A stretch of DNA of 64,000 nt from Chloroflexales bacterium ZM16-3 (GTDB lineage Bacteria; Chloroflexota; Chloroflexia; Chloroflexales; Chloroflexaceae), in assembly GCA_004138175.2 (NCBI GenBank), contig RYFE02000022.1, forward strand, positions 1-64,000, in the 5' to 3' direction. This document shows positions 1 through 7,699 of the stretch, piece after piece. The number at the start of each line of letters is the position of its first letter. Position 1 is the first letter of the stretch. The translations under genes and the position numbers were made by a program. The notes under the pieces were generated by a model. That model had not been told where the DNA came from. It saw only the letters and a program-made list of their open reading frames with translations, and ran no database searches.

Positions 1-35
1 TAAGATGCGATGGCCCTGCCCCCTGGTGCGCTAAC

Positions 36-380
36 GTGAAACTTTTTATTGATCTGTATACCGACGAGGATGTCGATGTCCTCGTGGCCGATCTGCTGCG
101 TGGGCGTGGCTTTGATGTACTCACTACGCGTGAAGCTCAGCAGTTAGGTCGGAACGATGCCGACCAATTGGCGTATGCGACTGCGGGACAACGGGCCTTT
201 GTAACCCATAACCGCGCGGATTTTGAAGCACTTGGGCAGGCATATCTTGAATTAGGACAGATGCATTACGGGATCATCATTGCCGTTCGCCGACCGCCCT
301 ATCAGATCATCGAGCGACTTCTCCGCATCCTCAACGCGGTGACGGCTGATGAACTGATCAATCAAACCCGTTACATCTGA
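36..380 (+). CDS. DUF5615 family PIN-like toxin
   Basis: The 114-residue protein starts at GTG 36 and reads MKLFIDLYTDEDV, the N-terminal acidic pattern of DUF5615 PIN-like proteins. A second conserved stretch, FVTHNRADF, lies near residues 55-63. This family is a compact relative of PIN ribonucleases and is usually the toxin of a two-gene module whose antitoxin is a DUF433 protein just upstream. Here a reading frame open from base 2 stops at 32-34, two bases before this start, so an antitoxin gene may be cut off by the window edge. Enzymatic activity is inferred from the family, not shown. Confidence in the family is good; confidence in toxin function is moderate. Confidence 0.75.
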   Translation: MKLFIDLYTDEDVDVLVADLLRGRGFDVLTTREAQQLGRNDADQLAYATAGQRAFVTHNRADFEALGQAYLELGQMHYGIIIAVRRPPYQIIERLLRILNAVTADELINQTRYI

Positions 381-423
381 TCCGAAAGATGCCGTTGGTG
401 CGCAGCAGCCAGCTTGAGAACGG

Positions 424-576
424 TCAACGCGTCACGCGAACGCCACATAGCTGAAGGCCATCGACCGCGATCTGCATGGCGACAAGGTGCTGGAGGATCT
501 GGCCGGTTGCCATCTCGGCGGTGATATCCTCGTGCGACCATTGGGACAGGATCTCTTGCGGGGGCACCGTTGCCAT
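424..576 (-). CDS. Small hypothetical protein (50 aa)
   Basis: A 50-codon frame begins MATVPPQEILSQWSHEDI and is preceded by a good AGGAG ribosome binding site seven bases before ATG 576. It lies between the PIN-like gene and the XRE regulator and is transcribed away from the regulator, so the two could share a promoter region. The peptide is soluble and mixed helical, with no recognised domain. It may be a small antitoxin-like protein, but this is speculation. The strong RBS is the main support. Confidence 0.45.
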   Translation of the reverse strand: MATVPPQEILSQWSHEDITAEMATGQILQHLVAMQIAVDGLQLCGVRVTR

Positions 577-628
577 AGGGCGCTCCTCTTGGCTTGATGA
601 CTGTCAACGCCGCGTCTACGGAGTGTGT

Positions 629-844
629 GTGCAGAAAATCGGGGAAAAGGTGCGGCTCTTGCGCAAGCGACAGGGGATGACGATCAAAGCGTTGGCCTTG
701 GCGTTGGGCTTCCCCTCGCACAGCTATATCAGCGAGATCGAGAACGGGAAGAAGCGCCCATCAACGGAGATGATCATCCAGCTCGCAGATCTCTTCGGGG
801 TGACAGTAGATCAGCTCGTGCGGGATGATCTAGAGGTACGCTAA
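629..844 (+). CDS. XRE family HTH regulator
   Basis: The product is about 71 residues and is essentially one Cro/C1-type helix-turn-helix domain. GEKVRLLRKRQGMTIKALA forms helices 1-2, the recognition region is near SHSYISEIENGKKRP, and the C-terminal helix carries LADLFGVTVDQLV. The frame is open further upstream, but similarity to the family begins at the GTG codons 623/629, so 629 is chosen. It probably represses its own promoter and perhaps the divergent small gene. It belongs to the accessory region rich in toxin and restriction genes. Confidence 0.75.
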   Translation: MQKIGEKVRLLRKRQGMTIKALALALGFPSHSYISEIENGKKRPSTEMIIQLADLFGVTVDQLVRDDLEVR

Positions 845-862
845 CGGCCTATCGTAGCCGGG

Positions 863-1042
863 CTAGGCTGCGCCATCGACGAGAAAGAGTCCGGCGTCAA
901 ACCCGCCCTCATCTGCCCGCTTCGCCCTGATCAGCTCGACGATCTGCTGCTCCGTGAGCTGCGCGGTCTTTGCTATCGCCAGCAGCACATCGATCATGTC
1001 GGCGATCTTCTCCTCAAGGCGCTCAGCGCTCTCCAGAGTCAT
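863..1042 (-). pseudogene. MazG/PRA-PH-like C-terminal fragment
   Basis: The 59-codon frame from ATG 1042 contains EEKIADMIDVLLAI and ends with KRADEGGFDAGLFLVDG. This resembles the C-terminal part of phosphoribosyl-ATP pyrophosphohydrolase-like or MazG-like proteins, which carry an E-x(n)-D metal-binding helix and a K-R-x-x-x-G-G-F tail. Intact proteins are about 90-110 residues, and the N-terminal metal-binding helices are missing here. The preceding bases belong to a duplicated unrelated segment, so this looks like a remnant fused to foreign sequence. It could still be a short expressed protein, but the RBS is poor. Confidence 0.45.
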
Positions 1043-1293
1043 GGCCTGCCCGCCCGCCCGACTACCTCGGAGTGGCGTGACGGCAATCGGGTGTAGCGCG
1101 CGGGCAGGAAGTGGAAGAGCCAGCGCATCAGCGTCTGCCACGCCAGGGTCGCGTCGAAGCCCGGCGTCGCCGCGCACGGCAGCCGCGCGAGCTCGTCGCG
1201 CACCGCGCCGAAGCGCTGGGGGCGGATGAGGAACGTATCGATATGGCGCACGATCGGCTGTTGGAGCAGGAGCGCGCCGCGCTTATAGAGCAA
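1039..1293 (-). pseudogene. Hypothetical gene fragment, copy 1 of duplicated segment
   Basis: An 84-codon frame includes PQRFGAVRDELARLP and TLMRWLFHFLPARYTRLP. I do not recognise the family. The C-terminal half is encoded by DNA that recurs about 358 bp away at roughly 1402-1547, with the same reading frame largely preserved there. The two copies flank a 19-bp inverted repeat. The most likely reading is the tail of a lost gene that was partly duplicated. No convincing RBS was seen. Confidence 0.35.
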
Positions 1294-1547
1294 TCCTATC
1301 GGGGTCGTAAACCTGTCAGGTGCGGCCCCTGATGCACCAGGATGCGGTCATTTCATCGCTGGCCGCACCTGACAGGTTTCACCAGGCATGCAACGCCCTA
1401 CCCTGCGCCCCCCGCCCGACCACCTCGGCGTGGCGTGACGGCAGTCGGGTGTAGCGTGCGGGGAGGAAGTGGAGCAGCCAGCGCATGAGCGTCTGCCACG
1501 CCAGGGTCGCGTCGAAGCCCGGCGTCGCCGCGCACGGCTGCCGCGCC
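1046..1547. repeat. Pair of ~145-bp direct repeats around a palindrome
   Basis: The segment at 1046-1189 and the segment at about 1402-1547 align nearly base for base at an offset of 358, by eye close to 90 percent identical. They share the block encoding ATPGFDATLAWQTLMRWL on the minus strand. The second copy runs directly into the 3' end of the DUF262 gene. This points to a local duplication with an element inserted between the copies, in a region that is losing genes. Confidence 0.7.
1309..1379. repeat. 19-bp perfect inverted repeat (REP/MITE-like)
   Basis: The arm aaacctgtcaggtgcggcc at 1309-1327 is matched by its exact reverse complement at 1361-1379, leaving a 33-bp loop. There is no T-run, so it is unlikely to be a simple terminator. 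It sits between the two copies of a duplicated segment and may be the element that separated them. Confidence 0.7.
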
Positions 1548-1551
1548 AGCG

Positions 1552-2550
1552 TTATCCCGCATCCTCTTGGGCAAGTTCGCGCCTGCGTACCTCAAGCACG
1601 CTCTCCATCGCGCGCTCGGTGGTCGGGGTGATCACCACAAAGCAGCAGCGCCGCAGCAGCGTGTGGGCGAAGGCCCACAGCAGCACAAAGGCCTGCAGCC
1701 GATAGGAGATGCTGTCCCGGTCGCCTGTGGGGCCTGCGACGGCGGCGATGATTGCGGGGTGGATGAAGAGCTGCCGGTCGAGGTAGCTCAGCCCTGAGCG
1801 GATCGTCCATGCCGTCACATACGACTCCCCGGTTGAATGATCGGCTGTTGTGATGACATTCAGCCAGCGGTCAATCATCGCAATGTGTGGCGCAAGAAAT
1901 GATGAGGGGTCTACTGGCGGCTTCAGGGCGTCGGTCATGAGCGTGCGCAGAAACTGCCCGAGGTAGTCGCTGACAGCGGATTGATAGACGCCGCCAGATA
2001 GCGCATGTTCGTGCCAGCTATCAAACCTGCCGTGGATCATGATCGGCCTGCGCCAGGGAAATCCCGAGCGCAGGCTGAATGAGCAGATATTGAGCAGCGC
2101 ATCCATGTGTTGATCAAACACGTCTCGCAGCGTGCGGCACTCATCATCATGCGTGATAGCCCGTAGCTCATGGAGCCTCCAATAGACTCGGCTTGCTACA
2201 AGGGCGAGCGTAGCAAGTCGCTGCTGTCCATCGACAAGGGTGGAGAGCGTTGGTGGAGTGAAGTATGGGTCGAGGCGCTGGATGCTCTGATCCGAGGAGA
2301 AATCCCGCAGCAAGATAATCGAGCCGAAGCAGTGGGTCGCCGAGCGGTCGGCGATCAGCCTGACGACACAGCGGCAGATATCGCCGACGAAGCGGCTAAC
2401 CTGCCCATCTCCCCATATGTACTGGCGGTGGCGGTGCGGCACCAGCAGTCCCGCATCCCCGTGGGCGAACATCTCCTGTACGGTCATCGTGCGGGCGTGG
2501 ATGATCTGATCGGGATCAGTAGGGTACTTCTGGCCATGTGGAGAGAACAT
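1552..2550 (-). CDS. DUF262 (GmrS/SspE-like) protein, short
   Basis: The 332-residue product has a DUF262 domain. It shows TMTVQEMF and the RQYIWGDGQVSRFVGDI box near residues 40-60, and the nucleotide-binding LVDGQQRLATLALV motif near residues 105-118. DUF262 proteins such as GmrS and SspE normally add a C-terminal DUF1524 nuclease domain and reach about 550-750 residues. That half is absent here and the gene ends against a duplicated segment, so it is probably truncated. AAGGAAG precedes ATG 2550. The nearby DUF4007/ATPase pair makes an SspE-like ancestry attractive, but that is inference. Confidence 0.7.
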   Translation of the reverse strand: MFSPHGQKYPTDPDQIIHARTMTVQEMFAHGDAGLLVPHRHRQYIWGDGQVSRFVGDICRCVVRLIADRSATHCFGSIILLRDFSSDQSIQRLDPYFTPPTLSTLVDGQQRLATLALVASRVYWRLHELRAITHDDECRTLRDVFDQHMDALLNICSFSLRSGFPWRRPIMIHGRFDSWHEHALSGGVYQSAVSDYLGQFLRTLMTDALKPPVDPSSFLAPHIAMIDRWLNVITTADHSTGESYVTAWTIRSGLSYLDRQLFIHPAIIAAVAGPTGDRDSISYRLQAFVLLWAFAHTLLRRCCFVVITPTTERAMESVLEVRRRELAQEDAG

Positions 2551-2632
2551 TGCGGACTTCCTTGTTATGACTTATTGTAACAACCGGCCTACAAAAAGCC
2601 CCGGCACATTATGTGTCGGGTTTGCCGATGGG

Positions 2633-2860
2633 CTAATCAAGAACCATTAGATCTCCCAGGCCACAGTTGAAGAAGCGGCACAGCTTATCAATGGTCTCAT
2701 GATCGATACGTGTCACCCTTTGGTTTGCAATACGGTTAAGCGTATCAGGGCTAAGCTCGACTAGCTCGGCCATACGCCGAAATGTCAGGCTGCCATAAGC
2801 CTCACCATGCTGCTGCTCCCAGGATCGCATCAGATCAACTAGCCGGTAACGGATCGGCAC
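2633..2860 (-). CDS. XRE family HTH regulator
   Basis: The 75-residue protein from GTG 2860 matches the short Cro/C1 regulators that carry TFRRMAELVELSPDTLNRIANQ and the tail IDKLCRFFNCGLGDLM. GGGGG lies just upstream of the start. It sits between the DUF262 gene and the Mrr-type endonuclease, all on the minus strand, and could control their expression. A second unrelated XRE protein lies at 629-844. Confidence 0.8.
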   Translation of the reverse strand: MPIRYRLVDLMRSWEQQHGEAYGSLTFRRMAELVELSPDTLNRIANQRVTRIDHETIDKLCRFFNCGLGDLMVLD

Positions 2861-2966
2861 ATCGCCCCCTGGATACTAGACACTATACGGCACCGAAGTT
2901 TAGTTGTCAAATGTTATGACTTGTTGTATTATTGAGATGTTACAAAAAGTCAGAACAACACAATGA

Positions 2967-4166
2967 TTACCCAAGCCGCTCGTAGTAGTAGCGCAACTGT
3001 TCATCAGCGATAGTCTGTACATCCAGCAGTTCGTAGAATCGCAGCTCTTGCCAGAGCTGCGGCGCAAACCGAACGATGCCAGCCTTTTTATCATACTCAA
3101 GGAAATGTTGCAGCAGGAAGCGATCTAGCGGGTATTTAATGATTAGCTTTTGCACTGTTTCAGGTGTGATCGCGGAAGGTTTTTTGAGCGGACCATCAGC
3201 CTCAGTCATCAGGTTGTCACGCTGTCGCTGGAGATAGAATGCATGAAACTCTCGCGCAAGTTCGCCTATATGAATCTCACCGTGACGATTCACAAGCCGC
3301 AAGATAGCCTTAATCAGTACTGGCTTATACGATTTCGTGAGGCTTCTGCTACGTGCATAGTCAAGAAACGCTTGACGCCACTCGACATTGCTGGCTGGCA
3401 TACTGCTCAAGCCAAGCTGAGTACGGATAGCGCCTATACGGTCACGTCGGAAGAAATAACTCTCACGTTGCCCAACCCTAGTCACGCTATCAGGTTGAAG
3501 CTTCCCACCGCGCACCCAGTCTTGCACCGTGTATGGGTCAACACGCAGCTCATAACCAAGCGCACGCATCGAGATCAGGTCATCTTCAGGACGGGTGGGG
3601 CTTCCGCCCTCGACATCTGGTGCTACTTGATAGGGTTCCTTTGCATTAGCTATCTGCGTGGGCCGGTTGCTTGCCTGAGACTCGAACGCAAGAAAAAAAT
3701 CCTCGTCAAGCTGCAATGATGTACCTGCGGTAGGCTGCGTGCCAAGCTGGTGGAGTCCCATTAGCGCCACGACCTGATCGCCGTCAATCGTATCCACGCG
3801 TAGAAAGGGCGATGATCGAGCCTTCACCTTTGCCTGTTCAGCATATCCAGCGGTGGTTATGAAGATGCCATGCTGAAATAGCCCACCCATCGCGCCGATA
3901 AAGCGGTCAATATCGGGGCGCTGGACGTTCTGGCGGAGTCGCTTGACCTGCACTCCTGTCGGCACACTCACAAAGCCTGAGTTGGCGATCAAATCTCCCT
4001 GTGCATCAATCCCACCATCACCGATATAGCGCGTCACACTGACATTCTGAAGACCAATATAGGTAAGCAGATCGCCCGCGAAATACTCAAATGCTCGCGG
4101 CGACAGGGTGAGCAGTCGATCTTTCAGTTGGCGTCGGATGTCAGGGTTAGTTGGTAACGGTGGCAC
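2967..4166 (-). CDS. Mrr-type restriction endonuclease
   Basis: The 399-residue protein begins at GTG 4166, preceded by AGAGG. Residues 1-145 form an Mrr_cat PD-(D/E)XK fold: LSPRAFEYFAGDLL, then D54 in GDGGIDAQGD, then Q73-V-K75 in VQVKR, which is the D...QxK catalytic triad seen in Mrr proteins. Mrr nucleases cut modified DNA (type IV restriction). Residues about 205-245 (ELRVDPYTVQDWVRGGKL) look like a small helix-turn-helix region. The C-terminal 150 residues are helical and unassigned. It lies in a defence cluster opposite the HNH gene at 4239. Target specificity cannot be read from sequence. Confidence 0.8.
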   Translation of the reverse strand: MPPLPTNPDIRRQLKDRLLTLSPRAFEYFAGDLLTYIGLQNVSVTRYIGDGGIDAQGDLIANSGFVSVPTGVQVKRLRQNVQRPDIDRFIGAMGGLFQHGIFITTAGYAEQAKVKARSSPFLRVDTIDGDQVVALMGLHQLGTQPTAGTSLQLDEDFFLAFESQASNRPTQIANAKEPYQVAPDVEGGSPTRPEDDLISMRALGYELRVDPYTVQDWVRGGKLQPDSVTRVGQRESYFFRRDRIGAIRTQLGLSSMPASNVEWRQAFLDYARSRSLTKSYKPVLIKAILRLVNRHGEIHIGELAREFHAFYLQRQRDNLMTEADGPLKKPSAITPETVQKLIIKYPLDRFLLQHFLEYDKKAGIVRFAPQLWQELRFYELLDVQTIADEQLRYYYERLG

Positions 4167-4238
4167 GGTAATAACCTCTGCAAGGAGACGATCAGCATGG
4201 ACGGTGGCATTCTGACAGTTCGGGAGGCATAGTAGACA

Positions 4239-4883
4239 ATGGCGATCATATACCAGGATGGACAGGCCGGCAAGGTCTGCTCAAAGTGCAAAACATGGCG
4301 CCCTGTGGAGCGATTTCGCCCACGAACCCTCAGCCTGGATGGCTATAACTCTATGTGTCGCGAGTGCGATAACGAGAATAGTAGACGGTGGCGGGCAAAC
4401 AACAAAGAGCGCGTCGCCGAGCTAAACCGCGAGTACTATGAGGCCAACCGGGAAGAGCGCAAAGCATACCATCGCCAATATCACCGTGAGCATCAAGAGT
4501 ACTTTCGTGAGAAGCTACTAGAGTTTCGCCGAGAGAACGAGTCGTATCACCGTGACTATGTACGTGAGTGGAGTAGACGTAATCCTGATAAGGTCAAAGC
4601 CCAGGATAACGCACGCCGTGCGGCAAAAAGATCCGGTGGCAGATTCACCGCAGAGGAATGGGCGGCGCTGAAACAGCGCTATGACTATCACTGCCTGCGG
4701 TGCGGACAGCGTGAGCCTGTGATTAAACTTTCTGCTGATCATGTCATCCCTCTTAGCAAGGGTGGGATGAACACGATAGACAACATTCAGCCTCTCTGTA
4801 AGCCCTGCAACACAGCAAAACACACCGATGACACTGACTACCGGCCACTCTGGGAAGCTAGTCGAGGTGATGGCGAGGAGTAG
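4239..4883 (+). CDS. HNH endonuclease with N-terminal zinc-finger-like region
   Basis: The 214-residue protein has two metal-binding parts. Residues 10-50 carry CSKC...CREC in the zinc-ribbon-like arrangement common in phage-type HNH proteins. The C-terminal HNH domain has CLRCGQ, ADHVIPLSKGG, NIQPLCKPCN and a final TAKH. The middle is a highly charged Arg/Glu/Tyr helix, probably DNA-contacting. GGAGG lies about 12 bases before ATG 4239. It is transcribed divergently from the Mrr-like gene. HNH genes of this kind occur in prophages and restriction loci, and either origin fits here. Confidence 0.8.
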   Translation: MAIIYQDGQAGKVCSKCKTWRPVERFRPRTLSLDGYNSMCRECDNENSRRWRANNKERVAELNREYYEANREERKAYHRQYHREHQEYFREKLLEFRRENESYHRDYVREWSRRNPDKVKAQDNARRAAKRSGGRFTAEEWAALKQRYDYHCLRCGQREPVIKLSADHVIPLSKGGMNTIDNIQPLCKPCNTAKHTDDTDYRPLWEASRGDGEE

Positions 4884-4889
4884 AAATAA

Positions 4890-4997
4890 CTACACCTCGC
4901 CATCATCGCTGTCGTTAAAGATGACAATATCGCGACCGGGGCAGACAACCCATTTGGTATCAGTCTGGTGTGCCAAGTTCAAACGAAGGCTACTCAT
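4890..4997 (-). pseudogene. Short ORF related to the N-terminus of the PP-loop remnant at 5905-6015
   Basis: The 35-codon frame from ATG 4997 contains LNLAHQTDTKWVVCPGRDIV. It aligns with LSLPHQPDSDWAARPGRHIV of the PP-loop fragment 1 kb away: shared pattern LxLxHQxD-S/T-xWxxxPGRxIV. The alignment ends just where the other copy enters its SGGKDS loop, and here the sequence continues IFNDSDDGEV and stops. It looks like a second, more degraded remnant of the same gene family, not an independent gene. Confidence 0.45.
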
Positions 4998-5119
4998 CTG
5001 GCGCTTCTAGAAGCGGGCTCAGGACATCAGTGTTCGGAAGAGTCAGCTGCACGCGCATTAGTGTAGCATATTAATATCATTGTCACTGACATATTGAGCA
5101 AGGGACTTGAAGCCTTCGC

Positions 5120-5233
5120 CCCCTCGCGCATTGCCTTTGGCCCCTCGCGCATTGCCTTTGGCCCCTCGCGCATTGCCTTTGGCCCCTCGCGCATTGCCTT
5201 TGGCCCCTCGCGCATTGCCTTTGGCCCCTCGCA
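5120..5233. repeat. 21-bp tandem repeat (5 full copies plus partial)
   Basis: The unit starting cccctcgcgcattgcctttg plus one more g repeats perfectly at 5120, 5141, 5162, 5183 and 5204, with a partial sixth copy from 5225. Because 21 is divisible by three, all six frames stay open across it, creating spurious heptad peptides on both strands. I see no RBS supporting those frames, so I read this as a noncoding minisatellite upstream of the 120-residue gene at 5372. Confidence 0.9.
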
Positions 5234-5371
5234 CGACACACAGATTTTAATGCTGTGGTTCGTACAAGGGCATATAATCAATACCGTTTAGGACGGCTAA
5301 CCGGTGGCTGGAGCGGCTCCAGCGCCAAGGCACAACATCGTAGCATCAATTCATGGAAGGAGATCCGTCTA

Positions 5372-5734
5372 ATGCCGACGAGTAACAAGCGTCCGAGCCA
5401 GGCAGCTCTCGACGCCGACCGTGAGATTGTGGTGGCCCTCCAGGATATCCCCGGCTATGTGCCGACCAACCCTGCGTATAGCGTCGAGGCACTCCGCGAG
5501 CGGGTGTCCTTCCTAAACTTGAGTGAGGAGGCTGAGATCCGAGCGAAGCGGGCGTACGAGGTGGCCCGCGAGCAGGCCATCGAAGCTGCCAAGGGCGTGC
5601 ATGAAATGGTGAAGGAGACGAAGCTTCAGGTGCTGGCGCAGTACGGCAGCGACTCGCCGGTGGTTCACGCCGTCGGGCTCAAGCAGCGCTCGGAGCGCAA
5701 GCGGCCCACCCGGCGCACCTCATCAGCGCAGTAG
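5372..5734 (+). CDS. Hypothetical protein (120 aa)
   Basis: The frame is open from 5255, but AAGGAG lies eight bases before ATG 5372, which gives a 120-residue product starting MPTSNKRPSQAALDADR. It is highly helical, rich in Ala, Glu and Lys (EEAEIRAKRAYEVAREQAIE), and ends in a basic Arg/Ser/Thr tail. I do not recognise the family. The basic C-terminus would suit nucleic-acid binding, but that is only a compositional hint. A strong hairpin follows at 5831. Confidence 0.6.
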   Translation: MPTSNKRPSQAALDADREIVVALQDIPGYVPTNPAYSVEALRERVSFLNLSEEAEIRAKRAYEVAREQAIEAAKGVHEMVKETKLQVLAQYGSDSPVVHAVGLKQRSERKRPTRRTSSAQ

Positions 5735-5830
5735 CGCCTCGCCGCAGCGGGAAGCAGGCACAGGAATACCCCTAGCCGTCCTAACACACCAGCCCTGCGC
5801 TGATCTGTGTCTGTTCCGCGCTCAACATAT

Positions 5831-5876
5831 CAACAGCCCCATCGACAGCTATATAGCGCTGCCGATGGGGCTGTTG
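5831..5876. terminator. 14-bp stem hairpin after the 120-aa gene
   Basis: caacagccccatcg at 5831-5844 pairs perfectly with 5863-5876, and the loop contains the near-palindrome agctatatagcgct. It lies about 100 bases after the stop at 5734 and between convergent genes. There is no clear T-run, so factor-independent termination is likely but not certain. Confidence 0.55.
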
Positions 5877-5904
5877 TGTGAGCAGGTGATGCTTCACACG
5901 CTGG

Positions 5905-6015
5905 CTATCGCAGGTAGATCGCCAGGGCGGTGCTATCCTTGCCGCCGCTGAGGCTGACAATGTGGCGACCGGGGCGCGCGGCCCAGTCGGAATCAGGCTG
6001 GTGGGGCAGGCTCAA
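5905..6015 (-). pseudogene. Truncated PP-loop (PAPS reductase/SspD/DndC-like) N-terminus
   Basis: A TTG start at 6015 with AGGAG eight bases upstream opens a 36-codon frame that ends in HIVSLSGGKDSTALAIYLR before TAG. SGGKDS is the PP-loop of ATP pyrophosphatases of the PAPS-reductase superfamily, which includes DndC and SspD. The rest of the roughly 300-500 residue enzyme is missing. It lies on the same strand as, and downstream of, the DUF4007 and ATPase genes, as expected for the third gene of an Ssp-type operon. Intervening material (Rpn nuclease, MNT pair, MITE) appears to have displaced it. Confidence 0.65.
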
Positions 6016-6032
6016 GGCGGGGCTCCTTGTCG

Positions 6033-6168
6033 TTAAGGCATGTTTCAGAATCGGGCGATCCAGCTTGACAGTTTGTAGCACTGGCTTCTAGCCGGTGGCG
6101 GGGTTCCTGACCGCCTAGAAGGCGGCGCTACGATTACGAACTGTCAATCTAGGTTGAAACATGCCTAA
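6033..6168. mobile_element. MITE-like nested inverted-repeat element
   Basis: Outer arms read ttaaggcatgtttc at 6033-6046 and gaaacatgcctaa at 6156-6168. Inner arms ttgacagtt at 6065-6073 and aactgtcaa at 6139-6147 give a second stem, and the centre holds gccggtggc and cttctag repeats. The element is about 136 bp, noncoding and folds into one long imperfect hairpin. It adjoins the start of the truncated PP-loop gene and may mark the breakpoint. Confidence 0.65.
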
Positions 6169-6213
6169 GGCATCATGTCCTCAAGGTAGAATCCCCAGGG
6201 ACGCTGCGTGGCA

Positions 6214-6504
6214 TCAGACATGCACGGATTCTCTTTCAATGGCCGGGCGCAGCTCTGCGCGCAGCGCCTTTTCAGTCACGAGATCGATCGCGCAGCCGAA
6301 CACATCTTCCAGGTAGAACTGAACCCCAAAGTAGCGCGCCGAGGTCGCCGGGCCATCGAAGGCCACCAGAATATCGATGTCGCTATCGCTGCGCGCGGCG
6401 TCGCGCACGGTTGAGCCAAACAGCGCCAGGCGCGTCACGCCGTAGCGCTCCACAAGGATGGGTTTGGCTTGGGCCAGCAGATCAAGCGCCTGTGTCGCAT
6501 TCAT
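6214..6504 (-). CDS. MNT-type nucleotidyltransferase (MntA-like antitoxin)
   Basis: The 96-residue protein has the minimal nucleotidyltransferase fold: LALFGS at residues 26-31, then D42-I-D44 in SDIDILVAFD, the metal-binding pair. Such proteins partner HEPN toxins and can act by AMPylating them. Its ATG overlaps the stop of the upstream gene (6501-6725) by four bases (ATGA), so the two are translationally coupled. The usual HEPN partner is not obvious, and the coupled protein is shorter than a HEPN domain. A frame on the opposite strand is a shadow. Confidence 0.85.
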   Translation of the reverse strand: MNATQALDLLAQAKPILVERYGVTRLALFGSTVRDAARSDSDIDILVAFDGPATSARYFGVQFYLEDVFGCAIDLVTEKALRAELRPAIERESVHV

Positions 6505-6725
6505 TGGCGACTCCGCTGGAAGAGACGCTGCTGCTCCACGAGGCCTGAAGATGCGTGGGTTCGCAGGGGATCACGCGCAACTCCAGGTGTAAGCACGCGC
6601 TCGACCGCAGCGAGCGCCGCCACGTCACTCATCTGCGCCAGTTCCTGCTGCCGCACCTCGGCGAGCGCCAGGGCGGCGTGGAGCCAGTGGCGCATCCACT
6701 GCTGCTGCTGATGTGGCTGATCCAC
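6501..6725 (-). CDS. Small helical partner of the MNT protein
   Basis: From GTG 6725, preceded by GAGGT, the gene encodes 74 residues beginning MDQPHQQQQWMRHWLHAALA. It has a helical core with EVRQQELAQMSD and an Arg/Gln-rich end LVEQQRLFQRSRQ. The start is chosen by the RBS; the frame is open further upstream without support. The four-base overlap with the MNT gene indicates a two-gene module, probably toxin-antitoxin. It lacks the HEPN Rx4-6H motif, so its role is unknown. Confidence 0.65.
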   Translation of the reverse strand: MDQPHQQQQWMRHWLHAALALAEVRQQELAQMSDVAALAAVERVLTPGVARDPLRTHASSGLVEQQRLFQRSRQ

Positions 6726-6807
6726 GAGATACCTCGCTGTGTGAACCGGCTGTCTGACAAACAGATTGTAGCACGTCCAAGGCATATCGGCGGGATAAAC
6801 GCTTGTT

Positions 6808-7688
6808 TTACGAACTCGGCGGTGCCAATAGTGGGATGGCTTGTGCCAACTCCTGCTCGACACCAGCAAGGTTCGCTGCGCTGACGACAGCGACGATCAG
6901 CCGATGTAACACATCAGGACTCGTAATCTGGTGGATCGTTTGGGCAAGACGGAGCGGAGCTGCCGGAAAACGTGCCGCGATGGTCGCCTCGAGTGTTCGC
7001 TGGAGGTCTTCGACATAACGTGCCTCGCGCTCGGCGACCTGCTCTTCCATCAAGTAGCTCACCAAGTCTGATGCCATCAGTTGCTCCTTTCCCACGAGCC
7101 GAACAAAGCGCTCCGCCGACACGAATGGTTCGCCAAACACGCCGAGGATCACCAAGAGATCCGCCTGCTGCTCAGGTGGTGCCTGTTGCGCCACAACTCG
7201 GGCCGCCTGCTCCACAAGCGCCTCATTGGCGTTCGCCATCAGGGGGCTCAACACCATAAGGCCAAGGGCTCCGCTGGCAACAGCAGCAGCGGCATCATGT
7301 TGCCACAGTCGCACCGCACGCAGCGGCCAGTCCTGCACGGTCGCCCCATCAACAACTTGGACAAGGCGGTCCCCACCATCAGCGGTGGGATTTAGATAGA
7401 CCACACTACCCAGGACAGCGATGGTCGGCATGCGCTGCCCAATCCGCGCACAGTAGCTGGCCAGGCGCCAGAGCACGGCAGGATCGCGATACGCCTGCCA
7501 CTCCACCACCAGCAGGTACTCCTGCCCGCCGGACTCTCAAGGGTCAACACTGTGTCAAGGCGCTCGGCACTGGCCGGAAGTTCCAGGGTATCCACGCGAC
7601 GAACGGCTTTGGCGACGATACCAAGGAGTGGCAACAGATCAGCACCGCGGAGTTCCGCGAGCCGCTTTAGCGGAATATCGGTACGCAT
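6808..7688 (-). pseudogene. Rpn/PD-(D/E)XK nuclease-transposase family, frameshifted
   Basis: Two frames together make one Rpn-like protein. The N-terminal part (from ATG 7688) contains LAELRGADLLPLLG and ERLDTVLTLE. The rest continues in another frame with the motif QEYLLVVEWQAYRDP and a C-terminal region. D...ExQ is the catalytic pattern of this PD-(D/E)XK family. The break falls near 7520-7545, where a one or two base change would restore LESGGQEYLLVVEWQ. Rpn proteins promote RecA-independent recombination and some act in defence. A sequencing error cannot be excluded. Confidence 0.7.
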
Positions 7689-7699
7689 TATCTACCCTT

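Noticed and set aside
2-34. DUF433 antitoxin end upstream of the DUF5615 gene
   Set aside because: Only eleven codons are in the window, too few to identify a family.
5120-5233. CRISPR array
   Set aside because: Units are contiguous with no spacers and there are no cas genes.
5027-5291. Heptad-repeat proteins on both strands across the minisatellite
   Set aside because: The repeat length is a multiple of three, so any frame stays open; there is no RBS and composition is repeat-driven.
6501-6725. HEPN toxin
   Set aside because: No Rx4-6H motif and too short.
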